NCBI GenBank assembly: GCA_028277645.1
Contig: JANQFV010000005.1
Coordinates: 46,663-110,662 of the forward strand
Source: Phycisphaerae bacterium
GTDB taxonomy: Bacteria; Planctomycetota; Phycisphaerae; UBA1845; Fen-1342
DNA length: 64,000 nucleotides
Direction: 5' to 3'
The number at the start of each line of letters is the position of its first letter. Position 1 is the stretch's first letter. Positions 1 through 9,844 of the stretch are shown one piece after another. A program made the position numbers and the translations under genes. Under the pieces are notes generated by a model. It was not told where the DNA came from, ran no database searches, and saw nothing but the letters and a program-made list of their open reading frames with translations.

Positions 1-2785
1 GACCGTAGTTGACGCCGAGATCCACGAACGGAATCGCAGTGACCGGCGTGCAGTCCTCGCACAGGTCATTGGCCGGCGGACACGGATACGGATCACAGAC
101 AGTGCCGCCACCAAGGAAGTTTCCGCCGCCGCCGAGGCAATCGGCTTCCAGCTCGACCAGGCAGACGCCGCCGTCGTAGCAGCACGCACCGACGCACGGA
201 TTCGGATCGCAGTCGGTGAAGTCGCCCTGGTAGACGCCGCCACCGGCCAAGCAGTCGGCCTCGGTCTCGATCGTACACGTCGCACCGTTGCAGCAGGCAC
301 CCATGAATTCCTGCTCGTTGTCAACGCAGATCAGGTCGATGGCCATGTCACTTTCCCAGCTCGGTCCGGTCAGACCCACGAAGCGGACGTGAATGGTCAA
401 GCCCGCGTAGGCCGCCAGATCGACCTCGGCAAAGTTCCACTGGTCGCCCAGCTCGCCAACCTGCTCGAACACGGTGTCCCAGGTGATGCAGTCGTTGGTC
501 GACACCTGGAGTTGCAGCGTGCCCATGTCACCGCCGTACATGTGATACCAGAAGGTCATGGTCGGCGTGGTGAGCGGGGAGAGGTCGAAGCAGGGACCGT
601 CGAGGATCGCGGTCTGGTTGTTGAACCCACTGGCCTCGGTGTAGAGGTAGTAGGTGCCGTCCCAGGCCGCGCTCGGACCGGTGTTCGACGACGTGGTGCC
701 GTCGGCATCCCAGGTCCAGTCCATCTCGTCGTCGAGCGACTGGGTCCAGTCGCCGAGCGGATTGTTCGGATCCTCGAAGCTCTCGCAATACGGAGGCGTG
801 ATCGTCACACCGCACACGCAGGGCTGCGGGCACGGGTTCGGATCACAGACCGTGTCATCACCGAAGTAGATGCCACCGCCGGTGCAGTCACCCGGATCGA
901 TGGTCGTGCTCATGACGCAGGTGCCGTCGCTGTAGCAGCAGGCACCCGGCTGCGGGCACGGATTCGGATCACAGACGGTCGCACCGCCCTGGTACACACC
1001 GCCGGCTGTCGCGCAACCCGCGACGTCGAGCTCCTGGCAGGTACCATCGGCGAAGCAGCACGCCCCAGCGCACGGGTTCGGATCGCAAACCGTACCGTCG
1101 CCGAGGTACGTACCACCTTGGTTATTAAGGCAATCGTCCTCGTCCGTGAGGAGGCAAGTCGCGCCGACACAGCACGCACCGAACGGCGGCGGCTCGACGA
1201 CGTTGAGGGTGTAATCCTCAACCTCACCGTAGGTGGTATCGCCACAGATCGGCGGGGCCGCGTTGTAATTGATGCGAACGCGCATCACCGTGTCGCCGAG
1301 GACGGCGTCCAACGGTGCCACGATGTCGGCCGTGTAGGGGCCATCGCCCGTGCCGACCGTCATGGTGATCGCTTCGTTCGGATCCTCGAAATCGAGATCC
1401 TGGTTCCAGTCGACCCAGATCGCGCACTGGTCACTGCTGTACGGATTGCCGTTCGTGACCGTGATCGAGCTCGGAATGCCGAGCGCGACCTTGGTGAACA
1501 GCGCCGTGTAGTCGGCGTAGCCGCTGCAGTCCGAGGTGTTATCGATCGTGCCCATCAGCACGTTCGAGATGTACTCGTCGCAGCCACCACTGGCGGCACA
1601 GTACGAAGGCGGAGCCTCGACTGCGACCACATTGACGGTGTACGGGCCGACCGCACCGTTGGCCGGATCGTTCATCACCGGATACCAGTACTGGCCCGGC
1701 GGCAGATTCAGCCAGCGGATCGTCACGTTACCGTCGACGCACGTCGTGGTGTCGAACGTACCCGCGGCCGTCACGGTCGTGCTCGGGCAATCGGTGGCGA
1801 AATTCAGCCAGGCATTGCCGAACGCCGGCGTGGTGCCGCAGTAATCGAGCGTGACGTTCCAACCCAGACCATAGGTGGTGTCCGGACCGAGCTCGATCGC
1901 GTGCCAGACCTCGCCCTCGGGACCGAAGGCGCTGCCGTCGTGCGTCGCACAGGTGTTGTCGCCGTTGAAGACCTGCGGAACGCCGTCAGCCAGCAGAACC
2001 GGCGTGACCGAATTGCAGTCATCATTCACGGGCTCGTTGCCGAAGCACGGATCGCCTTCGGCGTAGTAGGCCAGCGTGAACGTGTCGTTCGGGTCGCCGT
2101 CGCACGTGTGGCTGCTGGACGAATTGTACGGCGCGATGACGACGTAGTAAGTGCCGTCGGCCGTACAAGTCCAGGTGAAGTCGTCCGCGTTGTAATTGCA
2201 CGTCGAGTTACCATCGACACCCGCCAGGATCGTGCAGGTCGAATCGACAATCTTGATGTCCGAGTCGAAGCTCGCCGTGCCCGGCCCGGTCAGACCACAC
2301 AGATCCCAGTGATAGATGAAGCCGCTGTAGCCGTTGAAGCTGGCGTACCACTTGCCTTCTGTCGCGCAGTCACCGCTTACGGTGTAGCCCCAGACGACGT
2401 CGCCGATATCACCGAGGTCGGTGTTCGGCGTCAGGCAGTCTTCGCACGCGCGGGCTTCGCCGGCATCCAGCAAGCCGTACTTGATGTGATCCGCGAGCTT
2501 GGCGATGCCCTGCTCGATCACGACGCTGGTCGCACCGGGCACGGCTTCACGCGTCTGCGCGGCGGGATCGGTTTTAATCCCTTCCGGCAGGCTCGCCGTT
2601 TTCTCTATGGACGCCTGCCCGCTGCCACGCTGCAGCTCGGCGTTGACGCCCGACCCGGCGCTGATCTGCGCCGCGTCCGCCGCACTCCTGGCCTTCTGGA
2701 CCGGCGGTGATGTATTCAACGCCAGTACCAGGGCCGTACAGCTACAGAGCACGGCGCCCAACACCAATACTCTCCTCATCTTCAT
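1..2785 (-). CDS. Secreted Cys-rich GEVED/MAM-like modular protein (3' end outside window)
   Basis: The minus frame stays open from ATG 2785 to the window edge (about 928 codons), with AAAGGAG 2793-2799 upstream. A signal peptide (MKMRRVLVLGAVLCSCTALVLA) heads it. Residues about 110-400 look like pre-peptidase C-terminal beta domains, followed by a GEVED domain ending in GEVEDYTLNV near residue 517. Three Cys-rich modules of about 37 residues (GACC...GTC...DC...GG.Y.G..T.CDPNPC) come next, then a MAM/jelly-roll-like domain (about 666-820) and two more modules. The sequence shows an exported, probably disulfide-rich surface or matrix protein; no catalytic motif is visible. Such modular proteins are common in Planctomycetota. 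The function is unknown and the C-terminus, perhaps with a sorting signal, is not seen. Confidence 0.85.
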   Translation of the reverse strand, partial: MKMRRVLVLGAVLCSCTALVLALNTSPPVQKARSAADAAQISAGSGVNAELQRGSGQASIEKTASLPEGIKTDPAAQTREAVPGATSVVIEQGIAKLADHIKYGLLDAGEARACEDCLTPNTDLGDIGDVVWGYTVSGDCATEGKWYASFNGYSGFIYHWDLCGLTGPGTASFDSDIKIVDSTCTILAGVDGNSTCNYNADDFTWTCTADGTYYVVIAPYNSSSSHTCDGDPNDTFTLAYYAEGDPCFGNEPVNDDCNSVTPVLLADGVPQVFNGDNTCATHDGSAFGPEGEVWHAIELGPDTTYGLGWNVTLDYCGTTPAFGNAWLNFATDCPSTTVTAAGTFDTTTCVDGNVTIRWLNLPPGQYWYPVMNDPANGAVGPYTVNVVAVEAPPSYCAASGGCDEYISNVLMGTIDNTSDCSGYADYTALFTKVALGIPSSITVTNGNPYSSDQCAIWVDWNQDLDFEDPNEAITMTVGTGDGPYTADIVAPLDAVLGDTVMRVRINYNAAPPICGDTTYGEVEDYTLNVVEPPPFGACCVGATCLLTDEDDCLNNQGGTYLGDGTVCDPNPCAGACCFADGTCQELDVAGCATAGGVYQGGATVCDPNPCPQPGACCYSDGTCVMSTTIDPGDCTGGGIYFGDDTVCDPNPCPQPCVCGVTITPPYCESFEDPNNPLGDWTQSLDDEMDWTWDADGTTSSNTGPSAAWDGTYYLYTEASGFNNQTAILDGPCFDLSPLTTPTMTFWYHMYGGDMGTLQLQVSTNDCITWDTVFEQVGELGDQWNFAEVDLAAYAGLTIHVRFVGLTGPSWESDMAIDLICVDNEQEFMGACCNGATCTIETEADCLAGGGVYQGDFTDCDPNPCVGACCYDGGVCLVELEADCLGGGGNFLGGGTVCDPYPCPPANDLCEDCTPVTAIPFVDLGVNYG
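70..1191 (-). repeat. Five Cys-rich protein modules encoded in the exported protein
   Basis: Five copies of a module starting GACC and ending CDPNPC or CDPYPC lie at about 1070-1191, 950-1068, 830-945, 195-305 and 77-193. The MAM-like domain separates copies 3 and 4. At DNA level the repeated end is visible as CACGGRTTCGGATC-type blocks. Each unit has about six cysteines, suggesting independent disulfide-bonded mini-domains. Boundaries are approximate. Confidence 0.75.
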
Positions 2786-3590
2786 GCCCTAACTCCTTTG
2801 CACCAAAAACTGTGAAGTGCGTCTAACGCACACGCTCCAATACGATGCACGCGACAACAGCCGCAGTCGACGAGCGATGGAATTGCGCATCAGTGAGCGC
2901 TCGCCCGAGCCACAACTGTGAACGTACGGATGCCACGATCAGGTGCCTATACCGTTGACTTAGATTTGTTATCACGACTGAGATGTAATTCTTCCTTCCG
3001 CCTCGTCATTGCATCCCGAAGTGCCTCGCGCGCCTCGCGTGCAGCGCCGCCGGGACAGGGCAACGATGTTGCACATGAACACCGCCCGCACCAGTCACGG
3101 GATGACTTGTCTCCTCTCTCCTGTTCCCATCGTGACCGGCTCCTCTGGCACGGCCACGTGAAGGCCATGATAGGTCGCGGCCGGGGGCCGGGTCAAGAAT
3201 TCGTTTGGCAGCCGGCGGACGCTCCGACCGGCCACGGACACGGGGTTCCGAACAGTCTGGTGTCTGATTAACGTCTTATAATAATTTGGCAACAGGCGGA
3301 CTAACTGCCCTTTGCGGCAGCCAGACAGAGTTATCGAACACTTTGCCAGCCACGCATCGGACTGGCGATGTTTCAAGTGCGAAACGCCTGATTTGAGACC
3401 CTCTTGGCCAGAATACCTCTTTTTTCGCGTTTCCTCGCCCTCGAGCCTCGATCAGTCGTGTAATACCACCTCAAAATATCGTCGCGACGGAGCACACCCA
3501 GAAACAGAGCTGATTGACCTGCCGGTGCTGCACGCTGATGCTTTGCCGCGGGCGCGACCGCGTGCCTCTCAGCTTGGAGCCCCAACCGCC
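2786..3590. other. Divergent intergenic region, 805 bp
   Basis: This gap separates the minus-strand exported protein from the plus-strand glycosyltransferase. Short open frames on both strands here give low-complexity Arg/Ser-rich translations with no recognisable domain, so I call none. A TATAAT hexamer stands at 3277-3282 in a locally AT-rich patch and could be a -10 element for the plus-strand gene, but no clear -35 is seen. A T-run lies at 3419-3425. Confidence 0.5.
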
Positions 3591-4967
3591 GTGAGCACAG
3601 CGGACCTCGCACAGCCCCGCTCTTTCAACGCCCGCCTGATCGTAAGTGCAGTCGCGATCGAGATCGGGCTGCTGCTGCCACACTTCGCGGAGTCACCCGC
3701 GCGACAGGTCGGGCTGGTGCTGTGCGCGTACGCCGTTTGCACAGTTCCTTACGTATACATCCTCTGGTTGCTGACGTCGGCAGCCGCGCCGCAGTCGCCG
3801 CGCACGCTGGGGATCGTGCTGGTCGCGGGCGTCATCTTCCGGATGACGCTGTGTCCGCTGCCCGCGGTGACGAGCCCGGACGTGAACCGCTACCTGTGGG
3901 AGGGCCTGGTTCAGGCGTCCGGGCACAATCCTTACGCACTCCCGCCCGATGCCGCCGAGCTCGCCGACGTCCGCGCACGCCACCCGGAGCTGGGACAACG
4001 GATGCTGCAACCTGACCTGCACCCGGGAATTGCGGCGGTCTACCCGCCGACGGCACAGGCCCTGTTCCGGCTGAATGCGGAGCTGACGGGCAGCACACTG
4101 TGGGGCTGGAAGCTGATTCTGTTGGTCTGTGAGGGAATGCTTGTCTGGGCGGCGTGGTTGTACCTGCGAAAGCGCAGCATTGAACCGGTGTGGCTCGCAG
4201 CGATCGTCTGGTGCCCGCTGGTGTTACTGGAAGTGTACGAATGCGGCCACCTGGATCTAGTGGGCGCTGCGTTTCTTATGCTCGGTCTGGCGGCATGGCA
4301 ACGAAAACGCGATGTGTCGGCCGGCATCGCACTGGGCCTGGCGATCAACGTGAAATATATGTGGCCGGGTCTGGCCCTGCTTGTGCTGGTCGGCGCATCA
4401 CGCAGCGGGGCGCGTAGAGCGAGACTGTTCGTGGCAACTCTGGTGACGACCTTGCTGTGTTGGGTCCCGTATCGAGATGGAATGCTGAGCGCCATCACCA
4501 CGTCTCGCATGTTCGCCGAGTCGTGGACGTTCAACGACGTGCTGTTCGAAGGATTGCGCAAGGTTCTCGTTCACGGCCTGCAAATGCCGCCGAGCGCTCC
4601 ATTCATCGTGACGCTCGTGGTGCTCAGCACACTCGCGTTTTCCCTATCGCTTCGGCGATCGCAGGATACGTGGCGCGACGTTTGGTTGCTGGTGGGTGTC
4701 GGACTGCTGCTGAGCCCGGTGGCTTATCCGTGGTACTTTCTGTGGATCGTGCCCGGCCTGGTACTACGTCCGCCGCTTTGGCTTGTGATCTGGATCGTCA
4801 GCGTCCCGCTGCTGCACTTGGTGCACTGGAAGTACGTCGCCACCGGCCAGTGGGATCCCATGCCGAACCTGTGGCTCGCGGTCGGGTTTGTACCGGGGCT
4901 GCTGTTGATTCGCGCGTGGTGGCAGCGCCTGATGCACCCGCGGCAGGGCACAAATCGCTCGCTATAA
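3591..4967 (+). CDS. GT87/DUF2029-like polytopic glycosyltransferase
   Basis: This is an integral membrane protein of 458 residues with about ten hydrophobic segments. The periplasmic-loop motif PDVNRYLWEGL (Asp97) followed by GHNPYALPP and YPPTAQALF is typical of GT87/DUF2029 polyprenol-phosphate-sugar-dependent glycosyltransferases. These move a sugar, usually mannose, from a lipid carrier to a glycan on the outer face of the membrane. The frame is open upstream to 3312, but residues there look non-coding, and GTG 3591 has GGAG at 3576-3579 and starts just before the first helix. The donor and acceptor cannot be told from sequence. It lies 108 bp before sucA with no obvious functional link. 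Confidence 0.75.
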   Translation: MSTADLAQPRSFNARLIVSAVAIEIGLLLPHFAESPARQVGLVLCAYAVCTVPYVYILWLLTSAAAPQSPRTLGIVLVAGVIFRMTLCPLPAVTSPDVNRYLWEGLVQASGHNPYALPPDAAELADVRARHPELGQRMLQPDLHPGIAAVYPPTAQALFRLNAELTGSTLWGWKLILLVCEGMLVWAAWLYLRKRSIEPVWLAAIVWCPLVLLEVYECGHLDLVGAAFLMLGLAAWQRKRDVSAGIALGLAINVKYMWPGLALLVLVGASRSGARRARLFVATLVTTLLCWVPYRDGMLSAITTSRMFAESWTFNDVLFEGLRKVLVHGLQMPPSAPFIVTLVVLSTLAFSLSLRRSQDTWRDVWLLVGVGLLLSPVAYPWYFLWIVPGLVLRPPLWLVIWIVSVPLLHLVHWKYVATGQWDPMPNLWLAVGFVPGLLLIRAWWQRLMHPRQGTNRSL

Positions 4968-5075
4968 TGCGCCAATCGTGCAGTGTCACGAGAACGGGTC
5001 TGACCGTCCGGGGCGGACGGGCGATTGACCGATAGAGGCAGGAGAGCGTCAACGTCGAGGACGCCGAATCCGAGT

Positions 5076-7877
5076 ATGGAAGCGATGAGCGACCCCGAAT
5101 CACCAGTCAACCCGTCCAATCTGGCTTTCGTCGAACAACTCTATGCGGATTACCTGCGTGACCCGATGTCCGTCTCGGAGGTCTGGCGCGCGACATTCGA
5201 TCAGCTTCCGGTCGGTGATCGGTTCGGTCGGGCCTCATGGCGCGGACCGGCGTTTCGGCCGTCGAGCATTTTCAATCCGCCAACCGGCGGGAACGGTGAC
5301 ACCGACACGCAGGTCGCGATACGTCAGGACCGCATCGACCAGATGGTGCGGGCGTATCGTGTGCGGGGCCACATCGTTTCCGCCGTCGATCCGCTGCACC
5401 ACAAGCTGCCCCACCGCCCCGAGCTGAAGCCCAGCTACTACGGTTTCACCCGCGACGATCTGGATCTGCCATTCTCGACCCGCACACTGCACGGTGCCGC
5501 CAGCCGCACGCTGCGCGAAATCCTGCTGCTGCTGCGCGACACGTACTGCCGCTCGATTGGCGTGCAGTTCATGCACATCGACAATCTCGACGCCCGCCAC
5601 TGGCTCCAGGAGCGCATGGAGGGCACGGGCAACAAACTCAAGCTGACGCGCGACGAGCAGCTTCGTATCCTCACGAAGCTCACCGATGCCGTCATCTTCG
5701 AGGAGTTCATCCAGAAGCGCTACGTCGGCGCCAAACGGTTCTCGCTCGAAGGTGGTGAGAGTTTGATCCCCCTGCTCGATCTGGCGATCGAACGGGCCGG
5801 CGAACAGGGCATCGAAGAGATCGTCATCGGCATGGCGCACCGCGGCCGGCTGAACGTGCTGGCCAACGTCGTCGGCAAGAGCCCGCGGCAGATCTTCCGC
5901 GAGTTCGAAGATATGGACGGCGAGCTGTGGCTGGGCAAGGGCGACGTGAAGTACCACCTCGGCCATCACGGCGACTGGACCACCAGCGGCGGACACAACA
6001 TCCACCTGGCACTCTGTTTCAACCCCAGCCACCTGGAATTCGTCAATCCAGTCGCACTCGGCCGGGTGCGTGCCAAGCAGGATCGTCTCGGCGACGACGA
6101 TCGGCAGAACAGCATGGCCCTGCTGATCCACGGCGACGCCGCGTTCGCCGGCGAGGGCATCGTGCAGGAGTCACTCAACCTCAGCGAACTGAAGGGCTAT
6201 CGCACCGGCGGTACGCTGCACGTGATCGTCAATAACCAGCTCGGCTTCACGACCACGCCGGAGGAATCGCGTTCGTCGCGCTACTGCACGGACGTGGCGA
6301 AGATGCTCCAGAGCCCGATCTTCCACGTCAACGGCGAGAACCCGGAAGCGGTCGCGCAGGTTGTGCGGCTGGCGATGGACTTCCGCCGAACGTTCCGGCG
6401 CGACGTGGTAATCGACATGTACTGCTATCGGCGGTACGGACACAACGAGAGCGACGAGCCGTCGTTCACGCAGCCGGAGCTGTATCGCAAAATTGCCGAG
6501 AAGCCGTCGGTGCGCAACAGCTATCTCCAGCATCTGCTCGAGTCGGGCGAGGTCACGCGCGAAGAGGCGGACCAGATTGGCGAACAACGACGGGCGGAGC
6601 TCGAAAAGCACCTCGCCAGTGTGCGTGACGAGGGCCCGGCCGTGGGCGCGCGACCCAGCATTCTCGGGCGCGTATGGGGCGCGTACCGCGGCGGACCCGA
6701 CGTGGATGCTCCCGAAGCCGAGACCGGCGTGCCGCGCGAGCGATTGGCGGAGTTGCTCGAGGGTCTGACGAAGCTGCCGGACGACTTCGAGCTGCACCCC
6801 AAGCTCAAGCGCTTCATGAAGCAGCGGTCGGAGATGGCCCGCGGCGAACGGCCGCTGGATTGGGCGGCGGGTGAGGCGCTGGGGCTGGCGACGCTGCTGG
6901 CCGACGGCGCACGCATTCGAATGAGCGGGCAGGACTCCGGTCGTGGTACGTTCAGCCATCGGCACGCGATTTTGCACGACTATCGTGATGGCCACCCGTA
7001 CGTGCCGCTGCAGCACATCAGCGATGAGCAAGGCGTGTTCGACGTGTACAACAGCCCGCTGTCCGAGATGGGCGTGCTGGGCTTCGAGTACGGTTACTCC
7101 GTCGCTTGCCCCGATGGACTCGTGATCTGGGAAGCACAGTTCGGCGATTTCTGCAACGTGGCCCAGGTGTTCATCGACCAGTTCATCGCCAGCGCCGAGG
7201 ACAAATGGCACAGTCTCAGCGGTCTCGTGCTGCTCCTGCCGCACGGGCAGGAAGGCCAGGGACCGGAGCACTCGAGTGCGCGGCTCGAACGCTTCCTGAT
7301 GCTGGCCGCCGAAGACAACATGCAGATCGTGAACCCGACGACGCCGGCGCAGTTCTTCCACGTGTTGCGGCGACAGGTAGTGCGTCCGTGGCGCAAGCCG
7401 CTGGTGGTGATGACGCCGAAGAGCCTGCTGCGGAACCCGCAGGCGACGTCGTCACTGGACGAGCTGACGAGCGGGACGTTTCAGCGGATTATTCCGGACA
7501 CGGTCGAGCCGACGAACGAGACGCGTCGGATGCTGCTGTGTAGCGGCAAACTGTACTACGAGCTGGCGAAGGAGCGGGAGGAGCGCAAGCTGCACGATGT
7601 CGCGATCATTCGCGTCGAGCAGTATTACCCGTTGTCCGACGACGCACTCGCCGCGGCGCTGGCGCCGTATCCCGACGATGTGCCAGTGTTCTGGGTGCAG
7701 GAAGAGCCGGAGAACATGGGCGCGTGGCCCTACTTCGGCTTAAGATTCGGCGACACATTGTGCGGGCATCCCTTCGCAGGGATCAGCCGAGCGCGATCCG
7801 CCAGTCCGGCGACCGGCTCGGCGGCGAGTCACAAGCTCGAACAGCAGAGCCTGCTGTTGCGGGCTTTCGACCAGTAG
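5076..7877 (+). CDS. sucA: 2-oxoglutarate dehydrogenase E1 component
   Basis: Thiamine-diphosphate enzyme that decarboxylates 2-oxoglutarate and succinylates the lipoyl arm of E2 in the TCA cycle. It is 933 residues from ATG 5076, the usual length of SucA. The N-terminal segment (NLAFVEQLYADYLRDP) is the E1o-specific extension. HRGRLNVLANV, NPSHLEFVNPVALGRVRAKQ, HGDAAFAGEG and IDMYCYRRYGHNESDEPSF are the family ThDP and active-site blocks. SHRHAIL, DVYNSPLSEMGVLGFEYGYS and LPHGQEGQGPEHSSARLERF mark the transketolase-like half. ATG 5085 is an alternative start, and a TTG at 5027 in frame is poorly supported. sucB follows after 54 bp, so the two are probably cotranscribed. Confidence 0.97.
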   Translation: MEAMSDPESPVNPSNLAFVEQLYADYLRDPMSVSEVWRATFDQLPVGDRFGRASWRGPAFRPSSIFNPPTGGNGDTDTQVAIRQDRIDQMVRAYRVRGHIVSAVDPLHHKLPHRPELKPSYYGFTRDDLDLPFSTRTLHGAASRTLREILLLLRDTYCRSIGVQFMHIDNLDARHWLQERMEGTGNKLKLTRDEQLRILTKLTDAVIFEEFIQKRYVGAKRFSLEGGESLIPLLDLAIERAGEQGIEEIVIGMAHRGRLNVLANVVGKSPRQIFREFEDMDGELWLGKGDVKYHLGHHGDWTTSGGHNIHLALCFNPSHLEFVNPVALGRVRAKQDRLGDDDRQNSMALLIHGDAAFAGEGIVQESLNLSELKGYRTGGTLHVIVNNQLGFTTTPEESRSSRYCTDVAKMLQSPIFHVNGENPEAVAQVVRLAMDFRRTFRRDVVIDMYCYRRYGHNESDEPSFTQPELYRKIAEKPSVRNSYLQHLLESGEVTREEADQIGEQRRAELEKHLASVRDEGPAVGARPSILGRVWGAYRGGPDVDAPEAETGVPRERLAELLEGLTKLPDDFELHPKLKRFMKQRSEMARGERPLDWAAGEALGLATLLADGARIRMSGQDSGRGTFSHRHAILHDYRDGHPYVPLQHISDEQGVFDVYNSPLSEMGVLGFEYGYSVACPDGLVIWEAQFGDFCNVAQVFIDQFIASAEDKWHSLSGLVLLLPHGQEGQGPEHSSARLERFLMLAAEDNMQIVNPTTPAQFFHVLRRQVVRPWRKPLVVMTPKSLLRNPQATSSLDELTSGTFQRIIPDTVEPTNETRRMLLCSGKLYYELAKEREERKLHDVAIIRVEQYYPLSDDALAAALAPYPDDVPVFWVQEEPENMGAWPYFGLRFGDTLCGHPFAGISRARSASPATGSAASHKLEQQSLLLRAFDQ

Positions 7878-7931
7878 GATTAGAGTTGCTGCCTGGCGCG
7901 CGGCGGCGTGCTGTGAAGGAGCGCAGATTCG

Positions 7932-9155
7932 ATGGCGGTTGAGCTGCAAATCCCGTCGGCGGGCGAGTCGATCACCGAAGTTCAGATCGGCGCGTGGCTA
8001 AAGTCCGAGGGTGACTACGTCGAGCGTGACGAGTTCGTCGTCGAGATCGAGACCGACAAGGCCTCCATGGAGTTGCCGTCGCCCGTCAGCGGATTCGTGC
8101 GGCGACTACTGCACCAGCCGGGCGACATCGTGCCGGTCGGGGCGACGATCGCCGAGATCGAGGAATCGGATCAGAAGCCGGCCGGCAGCGAGGCGGAGAA
8201 GAAGTCGGCCGCCGCGGGGAGTGACGCTGCTACCGCCGAGTCGACCGCTGCCACTGCGACGATGGAACGGCCTGGGCACGTGATGCCCGCGGCCCAACGC
8301 GTCATCGAGCAGCAGGGACTGGACGCCGCCAGTATCAAGCCCACCGGTCCCGGCGGTCGTGTGCTGAAGGAAGACGCCGAGCGGGCCGCGCAGCAGAAGA
8401 CTGCATCCTCACCGGCCGCGACGCCGGCTGACGCCTCTACCGATGGCAACGGTGCCCGACAGGAAGACGCCGTGCCGATGACGATGTTGCGTCGCCGGAT
8501 TGCGCAGCGGCTGGTCGAGTCGCAGCAGACCGCCGCCCTGCTGACGACGTTCAACGAAATCGACATGTCGGCGGTGATGGCGCTGCGGAAGGAACGGGGT
8601 GAGGCGTTTCTGAAGAAGTACGGCGTGAAGCTGGGCTTCATGTCGTTCTTCGTGAAGGCCGCGATCGACGCGCTCAAGCTAGTCCCGGCGGCGAACGCCG
8701 AGATCCGTGACGACAGCATCGTCTACAAGAACTACTACGACATCGGTATCGCGGTCAGCACCGACCAGGGGCTCGTCGTGCCGGTCGTACGCAACACCGA
8801 GCGGCTGAGCTTCGCCGAGGTCGAGCAGAAGATCGGCGATCTGGCGGTCCGCGCGCGGGATCGCAAGATAGCGGTCGAAGAGTTGCAAGGTGGCACGTTC
8901 ACGATCACCAACGGCGGCATCTTCGGCTCGCTGATGTCAACGCCGATCGTCAATCCGCCGCAAAGTGCGATCCTGGGATTGCACGCGATCAACGAGCGAC
9001 CAGTGGCAATTGACGGCCAGGTCGTTGTCCGGCCGATGATGTACGTCGCGCTGACGTACGATCACCGCATCATCGACGGGCGTGAGTCGGTGACATTCCT
9101 TAAGCGGATTAAGGAATGTGTTGAGGACCCGGCTCGGATGTTGATTGAGGTTTGA
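7932..9155 (+). CDS. sucB: Dihydrolipoyl succinyltransferase E2 component
   Basis: Core acyltransferase of the 2-oxoglutarate dehydrogenase complex. It carries succinyl groups on a lipoyl-lysine and passes them to CoA. The order of domains is clear in 407 residues: an N-terminal lipoyl domain with ETDKASMEL holding the modified Lys, a Pro/Ala-rich linker, a peripheral-subunit-binding domain ([21 protein letters not shown]), and the catalytic domain ending in [11 protein letters not shown] with the catalytic His and Asp. AAGGAG 7917-7922 precedes ATG 7932. A single lipoyl domain and a length near 405 fit SucB better than pyruvate E2. The partner E3 (lpd) lies 4.9 kb downstream. Confidence 0.96.
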   Translation: MAVELQIPSAGESITEVQIGAWLKSEGDYVERDEFVVEIETDKASMELPSPVSGFVRRLLHQPGDIVPVGATIAEIEESDQKPAGSEAEKKSAAAGSDAATAESTAATATMERPGHVMPAAQRVIEQQGLDAASIKPTGPGGRVLKEDAERAAQQKTASSPAATPADASTDGNGARQEDAVPMTMLRRRIAQRLVESQQTAALLTTFNEIDMSAVMALRKERGEAFLKKYGVKLGFMSFFVKAAIDALKLVPAANAEIRDDSIVYKNYYDIGIAVSTDQGLVVPVVRNTERLSFAEVEQKIGDLAVRARDRKIAVEELQGGTFTITNGGIFGSLMSTPIVNPPQSAILGLHAINERPVAIDGQVVVRPMMYVALTYDHRIIDGRESVTFLKRIKECVEDPARMLIEV

Positions 9156-9233
9156 TTGGGAGGGGCGAGGATTTAGGGTTGAGGATTGTGGAACCGGAAT
9201 CCAAGGATCAGAGGATCTGAGGGGATTTGGCCT

Positions 9234-9725
9234 GTGCTCCGCACAGCCGCCATACTGACGCTCTGCCTGTTGGGTGTTCTTGTCCTTAGCTGTGTGATTG
9301 GCACTCATCCCCCCATTTGGGATGTCTGGCTGCTCACGATGGTTCTTGCCCTCGCGGCTGGTGCGTACGTCTGCGCCGGATGGTGTCGGCACTTGCCGAT
9401 CTTCTTCATCTACGGTTGCGTTGGCACGCTGCTCTTTCTCCTGGTTTCTGTCCCGGATTCTCGCAGCAGCCTGATTCCGGCGTACGCGGAGTACTACTCG
9501 GTTCGCGCTGGAGACTGGGTACTTATTACCTGTTGTGTCAGCATCGTGATCGGCGGTGGCCTGTCCTGTCGCCTCGCGGCGTTCGCCCGCCGGCGAAGCA
9601 TGGACCGTGCATCGCAGAAATCCCGCGGCCGTTGTGCGGAGTGTGGGTACTTGCTCTATGGCCTGCCGGAGCCGCGGTGCCCTGAATGCGGCACGCCGTT
9701 TGATACGTCGCGAAGCGAGCAATGA
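9234..9725 (+). CDS. Small membrane protein with C-terminal zinc ribbon
   Basis: This protein of 163 residues has about four hydrophobic helices and a cytosolic tail with two CxxCG knuckles (CAECGYLLYGLPEPRCPECG), a probable Zn site. This tail is a recurring signature of membrane proteins in Phycisphaerae-type Planctomycetota; its role is not known. GTG 9234 is preferred because GAGGGG 9219-9224 sits at the right distance and the first helix starts directly after it; the frame opens earlier at a TTG (9186). It follows sucB by 78 bp. A protein with the same ribbon type is encoded at 29617-30600. Confidence 0.7.
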   Translation: MLRTAAILTLCLLGVLVLSCVIGTHPPIWDVWLLTMVLALAAGAYVCAGWCRHLPIFFIYGCVGTLLFLLVSVPDSRSSLIPAYAEYYSVRAGDWVLITCCVSIVIGGGLSCRLAAFARRRSMDRASQKSRGRCAECGYLLYGLPEPRCPECGTPFDTSRSEQ

Positions 9726-9726
9726 C

Positions 9727-9777
9727 GCGGGCAAGATGCCCGCACGACCCACGCACAATTGCGGGCGAGACGCCTGC
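9727..9777. repeat. Two short palindromes (GCGGGC-type) between convergent genes
   Basis: Two hairpins stand in the 119-bp gap. GCGGGC-AAGAT-GCCCGC is at 9727-9743. GCGGGC-GAGAC-GCCTGC, with one wobble pair, is at 9761-9777 and is followed by TCC. Both share a five-base purine-rich loop. They look like dispersed intergenic palindromes and may end transcription of both convergent genes; no U-run follows. Confidence 0.5.
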
Positions 9778-9844
9778 TCCACCCTTGAGCGATCCCCCCT
9801 TTTTTCTCTGCGCCCTCTTGTGGTTATCTTCTCTTCCCCAACCC

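Noticed and set aside
389..2710. Long plus-strand open frame (773 codons)
   Set aside because: It is antisense to the exported Cys-rich protein, whose frame has a signal peptide, strong ribosome binding site and recognisable domains; the plus translation is Arg/Val-rich noise typical of a high-GC shadow.
3312..3590. N-terminal extension of the GT87-like protein from TTG 3312
   Set aside because: The added residues are low in hydrophobicity and unlike the family; GTG 3591 lies just before the first helix with GGAG upstream.
6171..7361. Minus-strand frame of 396 codons inside sucA
   Set aside because: Antisense of highly conserved E1 coding sequence; no domain in its translation.
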